Below are positions 7,101 to 13,899 of a DNA stretch of 13,899 bases, piece after piece. The translations under genes and the position numbers were made by a program. The notes beneath the pieces are model-generated. The model had not been told where the DNA came from. It saw only the letters and a program-made list of their open reading frames with translations, and searched no databases. The DNA is from G963674505 sp964575975 (GTDB lineage Bacteria; Desulfobacterota; Desulfobacteria; Desulfobacterales; SKZT01): the NCBI GenBank assembly GCA_964575975.1, contig CAZNTU010000145.1, positions 1 to 13,899 on the forward strand. The letters run 5' to 3'. Each line of letters begins with the position of its first letter. The stretch's first letter is position 1.

Positions 7101-8224
7101 ACACTCCTTTGAAGAAGGGGAAAAAGGTGCTGATTCCCAGGAACACGCCCATCGATCCCGAAATGATAATGTCCATTCCGGTTCCCCACTTCGAGGGCAT
7201 TGTCTTGAAAGATCCGGCGAAGGCCCAAGAAGTCCACGAAGTGCTGGAACGTTATCGGGAGGAGCGCGAAAAGGTAAGAATGCACTTCGAGCAGCAGGTT
7301 AGCCGGTTCGAGAAAGGGGACGATCTGCCTCCGGGGGTCATTAAGATGGTAAAGATTTACGTTGCCATGAAAAGAAAGCTTTCCGTGGGCGATAAAATGG
7401 CCGGACGCCACGGAAACAAAGGCGTGGTCTCCCGAATTCTCCCGTTGGAAGACATGCCGTACTTTGCCGACGGGACTCCGGTCGATATGGTTTTGAATCC
7501 GTTGGGTGTCCCCTCCAGAATGAATGTCGGACAGATTCTGGAGATTCATTTGGGCAGGGCGGCAAAAGGATTGGGAGAACAGATCGATCTGTTGCTGGAG
7601 GAAAGAAAGTACTCGGAACTTAAGGAAAAGATGAAGAGAATCTTTTCCGGCAAAGACGAAAGGGATGTCGTAGACGAATACGACGAAGAGCAAATTGTCG
7701 AATTGGCGTCGCATTACAAGGACGGAGTCCATATGGCCACTCCAGTTTTCGACGGCGCGAAGGAGGATGAAATCAAGGCGCTGTTGAAGGAGGCGGGGTT
7801 GGAAGAGACCGCCCAGACCACTTTGTACGACGGCCGAACCGGGGAACCTTTCAACGAAAAGATCACCGTCGGCGCCATGTATATGCTAAAGCTGCATCAT
7901 TTGGTCGACGACAAGCTGCACGCAAGGTCCATCGGACCTTACTCCCTGGTAACGCAGCAGCCGCTGGGCGGAAAGGCCCAATTCGGCGGCCAGAGACTGG
8001 GCGAGATGGAAGTATGGGCCATGGAAGCGTACGGGGCCGCTTATGCGCTTCAGGAGTTTTTGACGGTCAAGTCCGACGACATGGCCGGAAGAACCCGCAT
8101 GTACGAGAAGATCGTCAAGGGGCAGAATATATTGGAACCCGGCTTGCCCGAATCGTTCAAGGTTTTGACCAAGGAACTCCAAGCCTTGGGCTTGGAGGTT
8201 ACCCTGCTGGAAGAAAGCGAGTAG
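4124..8224 (+). CDS. rpoB: DNA-directed RNA polymerase subunit beta
   Basis: This is the β subunit of core RNA polymerase, 1366 residues, forming the pincer and part of the active site with β'. It aligns end to end with E. coli β (1342 residues) and carries both extra modules typical of proteobacterial β. The rifampicin pocket reads FFGTSQLSQFMDQTNPLSE, then THKRRLSALGPGGL. D524, H534 and S539 (E. coli D516, H526, S531) are all wild type, so it should be rifampicin-sensitive. Active-site elements include YNFEDSIL (E821, D822) and DKMAGRHGNKG with K1091 and K1099. The C-terminal region keeps QQPLGGKAQFGGQRLGEMEV. ATG 4124 has TGGAG (4114-4118) five bases upstream. rpoC follows after 81 bases. 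Confidence 0.99.
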   Translation: MSEKTRAIKRIRKNFGKIQKIVEIPDLIGMQRESYSRFLQMDVPPEKREDIGLQEVFKSVFPIKDFTGSASLEFVSYRFGEIKHSVKECVNRGMTYELPVRITVRLVVYDVDKEKGTSNIRDIKEQEIYFGTIPFMTPRGTFIINGTERVVVSQLHRSSGVFFDHDKGKTHSSGKVIYTSRIIPVRGSWIDMEVDPKDIVHIRIDRRRKFPVTLLFKAFGYSTEDLLSYFYDKEKIYFRDGQVFREFNETHLKGQRASLDIVDPETGEVILKQGRMFTLKAIRQMKTSGMPMFPIREEDLLNKVLAHTIWDIKTRSPIAKANETLTQESLDKIKEAGIEMFETIFTDGLASSDCIRKTLHVDKVDNKEEALLEIYRRLRPGNPATSEVAQEFLDNLFFKSAYYDLSGVGRLKINLRLGIDTPMHVRTLRKEDILLTAKILVVLRDTQGVVDDIDHLGNRRVRAVGELLENQYRIGLVRMERAIKERMSLQEVDALMPHDLVNPKPVSAVVKEFFGTSQLSQFMDQTNPLSETTHKRRLSALGPGGLTRERAGFEVRDVHPSHYGRICPIETPEGPNIGLIVSLSTYARVNDYGFIETPYRVVKNATVSKETRFLSAFEEKEHPIAQANAPLNEKNGYVNPLVTSRVEGEFMMVKREDIELMDISPNQLVSVSASLIPFLENDDANRALMGSNMQRQAVPLLSADAPLVGTGIEGVVARDSGVAIVAESDGVVADVEASRIVVKHDLEPENSFKKPVSIYNLSKFVRSNQNTCFNHRPIVRKGQRVKAGEIIADGPATNKGELALGKNVTVAFMPWGGYNFEDSILVSERLVRDGVYTSVHIEEFEVVARDTKLGKEEITRDIPNVGEEALRNLDESGIIMLGAEVKSGDILAGKITPKGETQLSPEEKLLRAIFGEKAGDVKDTSLRVPPGVEGIVIDAKVFSRWGIQKDDRTRSIEDEEISLLERDQDDKLTIIEEMARHYLFRLLEGQECDTPLKKGKKVLIPRNTPIDPEMIMSIPVPHFEGIVLKDPAKAQEVHEVLERYREEREKVRMHFEQQVSRFEKGDDLPPGVIKMVKIYVAMKRKLSVGDKMAGRHGNKGVVSRILPLEDMPYFADGTPVDMVLNPLGVPSRMNVGQILEIHLGRAAKGLGEQIDLLLEERKYSELKEKMKRIFSGKDERDVVDEYDEEQIVELASHYKDGVHMATPVFDGAKEDEIKALLKEAGLEETAQTTLYDGRTGEPFNEKITVGAMYMLKLHHLVDDKLHARSIGPYSLVTQQPLGGKAQFGGQRLGEMEVWAMEAYGAAYALQEFLTVKSDDMAGRTRMYEKIVKGQNILEPGLPESFKVLTKELQALGLEVTLLEESE

Positions 8225-8249
8225 GCGCGTTCGCGTTCGTGTTCGCGCC
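8224..8249 (+). repeat. Small repeat and hairpin at the rpoB-rpoC junction
   Basis: GGCGCG (8224-8229) pairs with CGCGCC (8244-8249). The loop between holds near-identical hexamers (GCGTTC, GCGTTC, GTGTTC). The first base of the stem is the last base of the rpoB stop codon. No T-run follows. It may be a minor processing hairpin or only local slippage. Confidence 0.35.
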
Positions 8250-8305
8250 ATGAGCCGTCAAAGATTCTTCAAGACGATTTTCGCAAAAAATTGAGGGAAG
8301 CAAAT

Positions 8306-12712
<4,407 letters not shown>

Positions 12713-12737
12713 TTTTTTCGGGCACAAAAAAAAGTCC

Positions 12738-12764
12738 TTGACATTGGCGCATATTAGGTATAAC
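12738..12764 (+). promoter_or_regulatory. Promoter of the rpsL-rpsG (str) operon
   Basis: A perfect -35 box TTGACA (12738-12743) and a near-perfect -10 box TATAAC (12759-12764) are separated by 15 bases, shorter than the ideal 17. An A-rich tract (12725-12733) lies just upstream and could act as an UP element. A transcript starting near 12770 would have a leader of about 55 bases before rpsL. It is the only strong sigma-70-type promoter seen in the window. Confidence 0.75.
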
Positions 12765-12825
12765 TAACAGCACTTTGTCAAATTAGGAGATTTCGATTGG
12801 ATTCTATTAAATTTTAGAGGAAAAA

Positions 12826-13197
12826 ATGCCGACGATCAATCAGCTTATCAGAAAAGGCAGACAGCGGATCAAGAAAAAAACGAACACGCCAGCTTTGAAG
12901 GGTGCGCCCCAGAAGAGAGGTGTTTGCACAAGGGTCTACACGTCAACCCCGAAAAAGCCCAACTCGGCCCTGAGGAAAGTGGCCAGGGTGCGATTGACCA
13001 CCGGAGTGGAGGTTACCGCCTATATTCCGGGCATCGGGCACAACCTTCAGGAGCACTCGGTCGTTCTGGTAAGGGGCGGTCGCGTCAAAGACCTTCCCGG
13101 CGTGCGTTACCATATTGTTCGCGGCACCTTGGATACGCTCGGAGTTTCGGATCGGAAACAGGGACGATCCAAATACGGAGCCAAAAAGCCCAAATAA
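12826..13197 (+). CDS. rpsL: 30S ribosomal protein S12
   Basis: S12 sits at the decoding centre of the small subunit and controls translational accuracy. The 123-residue length and start MPTINQLIRKGRQRIKKKTN are standard. The streptomycin-related loops are wild type: K43 within TSTPKKPNSALRK, and K88 followed by D89 within GGRVKDLPGVRYH. D89 is the residue methylthiolated by RimO in E. coli. It ends GRSKYGAKKPK. AGAGG (12816-12820) precedes ATG 12826 by five bases. It is the first gene after the promoter at 12738-12764 and is followed by rpsG, as in the str operon. Confidence 0.98.
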   Translation: MPTINQLIRKGRQRIKKKTNTPALKGAPQKRGVCTRVYTSTPKKPNSALRKVARVRLTTGVEVTAYIPGIGHNLQEHSVVLVRGGRVKDLPGVRYHIVRGTLDTLGVSDRKQGRSKYGAKKPK

Positions 13198-13262
13198 GAG
13201 GCTTCGACACTATTCGAAAGGTCCTTTTCAATAAAAACACATCAAGACTGACGGTGTAAAAT

Positions 13263-13733
13263 ATGCCAAGAAGAAGAGAAGTGCCGGAGCGGCCTATTAT
13301 TCCGGACGCCCGTTACAGCAACAAACTGGTTTCCAAGTTCATCAACTGTCTCATGAAAGACGGCAAGAAAAGCACGGCCCAATCGCTCCTTTACGGCGCA
13401 TTCGCTTCGATGGAGAAAAAGGCCAACGAAAATCCGGTCAAGCTGTTCGAACAGGCTGTCGATAACGTACGGCCCGTGATCGAGGTAAAGTCACGCCGGG
13501 TCGGAGGATCCACTTACCAGGTTCCGACGGAAATTCGTCCTTCCAGAAGGACCGCTCTGGCTATCAGATGGATAATCGGCTTCACCAGGAAGCGCTCGGA
13601 AAAGGGGATGTCAGCGAAACTTGCAGGGGAACTTCTTGACGCCGCGAACAATCGTGGATCGTCGGTCAAGAAGAAAGAGGACACGCACAAGATGGCCGAA
13701 GCCAACAAGGCGTTCGCCCATTTCCGATGGTAA
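13263..13733 (+). CDS. rpsG: 30S ribosomal protein S7
   Basis: S7 is a primary 16S rRNA-binding protein that starts assembly of the 30S head and lies near the E site. The 156-residue length is standard. Signature parts are MPRRREVPERPIIPDARYSN, FINCLMKDGKKSTAQSLLYG, the highly conserved NVRPVIEVKSRRVGGSTYQV, and the C-terminal KMAEANKAFAHFRW. The start is ATG 13263, but no good Shine-Dalgarno sequence is visible upstream (only GGTG at 13254-13257). Translation may therefore be coupled to rpsL, 65 bases upstream, or be modest. In most bacteria fusA follows; here the next gene is tuf. Confidence 0.98.
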   Translation: MPRRREVPERPIIPDARYSNKLVSKFINCLMKDGKKSTAQSLLYGAFASMEKKANENPVKLFEQAVDNVRPVIEVKSRRVGGSTYQVPTEIRPSRRTALAIRWIIGFTRKRSEKGMSAKLAGELLDAANNRGSSVKKKEDTHKMAEANKAFAHFRW

Positions 13734-13769
13734 AAGAAACAACCGTAAAGAAAAACCAGTATGATTGAG

Positions 13770-13829
13770 GGACAAGGGAAGCCGAGGAAGCCCGAAGGGG
13801 CGGTTTCGGCTTGAAGGTTGTCCGTTTTT
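13770..13829 (+). terminator. Three-tier hairpin with T-tract before tuf (terminator or attenuator)
   Basis: Three nested perfect stems stack up: GGACAA (13770-13775) with TTGTCC (13818-13823), AAGCCGA (13779-13785) with TCGGCTT (13806-13812), and GCCC (13790-13793) with GGGC (13798-13801) around GAAG. One base later come five T residues (13825-13829). Only 18 bases separate the T-tract from the tuf start, and they hold its ribosome-binding site. Transcription reaching tuf must therefore read through this structure, or start inside or just before it. Confidence 0.65.
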
Positions 13830-13847
13830 AATGGGAGGAATTTTAAG

Positions 13848-13899
13848 ATGGCGAAGCAGAAGTATGAGCGAACCAAGCCGCATGTCAACGTCGGCACGA
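13848..13899 (+). CDS. tuf: Elongation factor Tu, N-terminal start (partial)
   Basis: The 17 visible codons read MAKQKYERTKPHVNVGT, the standard start of EF-Tu just before its first GTP-binding motif. EF-G does not start this way. GGGAGG (13833-13838) lies nine bases before ATG 13848. This is a second EF-Tu gene, about 13.8 kb downstream of the one ending at position 47 and in the same orientation. It directly follows rpsG with no fusA between. The rest is outside the window, so length and identity with the upstream copy cannot be judged. Confidence 0.93.
   Translation, partial: MAKQKYERTKPHVNVGT

Noticed and set aside
6242..7732. 496-residue open frame on the minus strand opposite rpoB
   Set aside because: Antisense shadow of conserved rpoB with no domain pattern or ribosome-binding site of note.
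8291..8305. Extension of rpoC to TTG 8291
   Set aside because: It would place the start on top of the ribosome-binding site GAGGGAAG; METLYDFF from ATG 8306 matches the usual β' N-terminus.
13760..13765. TATGAT as a -10 box for tuf
   Set aside because: No matching -35 box; mentioned only as an alternative in the tuf leader finding.

Overview
This is a bacterial translation/transcription core cluster, all genes on the + strand: tuf (3' end) - rpmG - tRNA-Trp - secE - nusG - rplK - rplA - rplJ - rplL - rpoB - rpoC - rpsL - rpsG - tuf (5' end). The gene order, the Proteobacteria-type large β and β' subunits (extra β modules and a long β' module after the trigger loop) and an encoded tRNA CCA end suggest a Gram-negative lineage of the Deltaproteobacteria/Desulfobacterota kind. 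That placement is an inference with modest confidence.

Layout. Positions 1-373 hold the end of one EF-Tu gene, ribosomal protein L33, a terminator-like hairpin and tRNA-Trp. Positions 462-1391 hold SecE and NusG. Positions 1487-3954 hold the ribosomal stalk and L1 genes; rplJL is preceded by an intrinsic terminator and a recognisable L10 leader RNA. Positions 4124-12712 hold rpoB and rpoC. A consensus-like promoter at 12738-12764 starts the str-type operon (rpsL, rpsG), and a second EF-Tu gene begins at 13848 after a strong hairpin with a T-tract. fusA, normally between rpsG and tuf, is absent here.

The main novelty is in rpoC. Residues about 575-675 of β' form an in-frame insert of about 100 residues that reads like a complete parvulin (PpiC/SurA-type) peptidyl-prolyl isomerase domain, including both signature histidines. 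It sits where the E. coli subunit has a single residue (about 586), shortly before the rim-helix region beside the secondary channel. The rest of β' is collinear with E. coli and keeps its catalytic and zinc-binding residues.

The products make the RNA polymerase core, an elongation factor (NusG), part of the Sec translocon and ribosomal parts. The intergenic gaps are rich in hairpins that could tune the ratios of these products: the L10 leader with a Shine-Dalgarno-masking option, mutually exclusive hairpins before rplL, two hairpins before rpoB and a three-tier hairpin before tuf.
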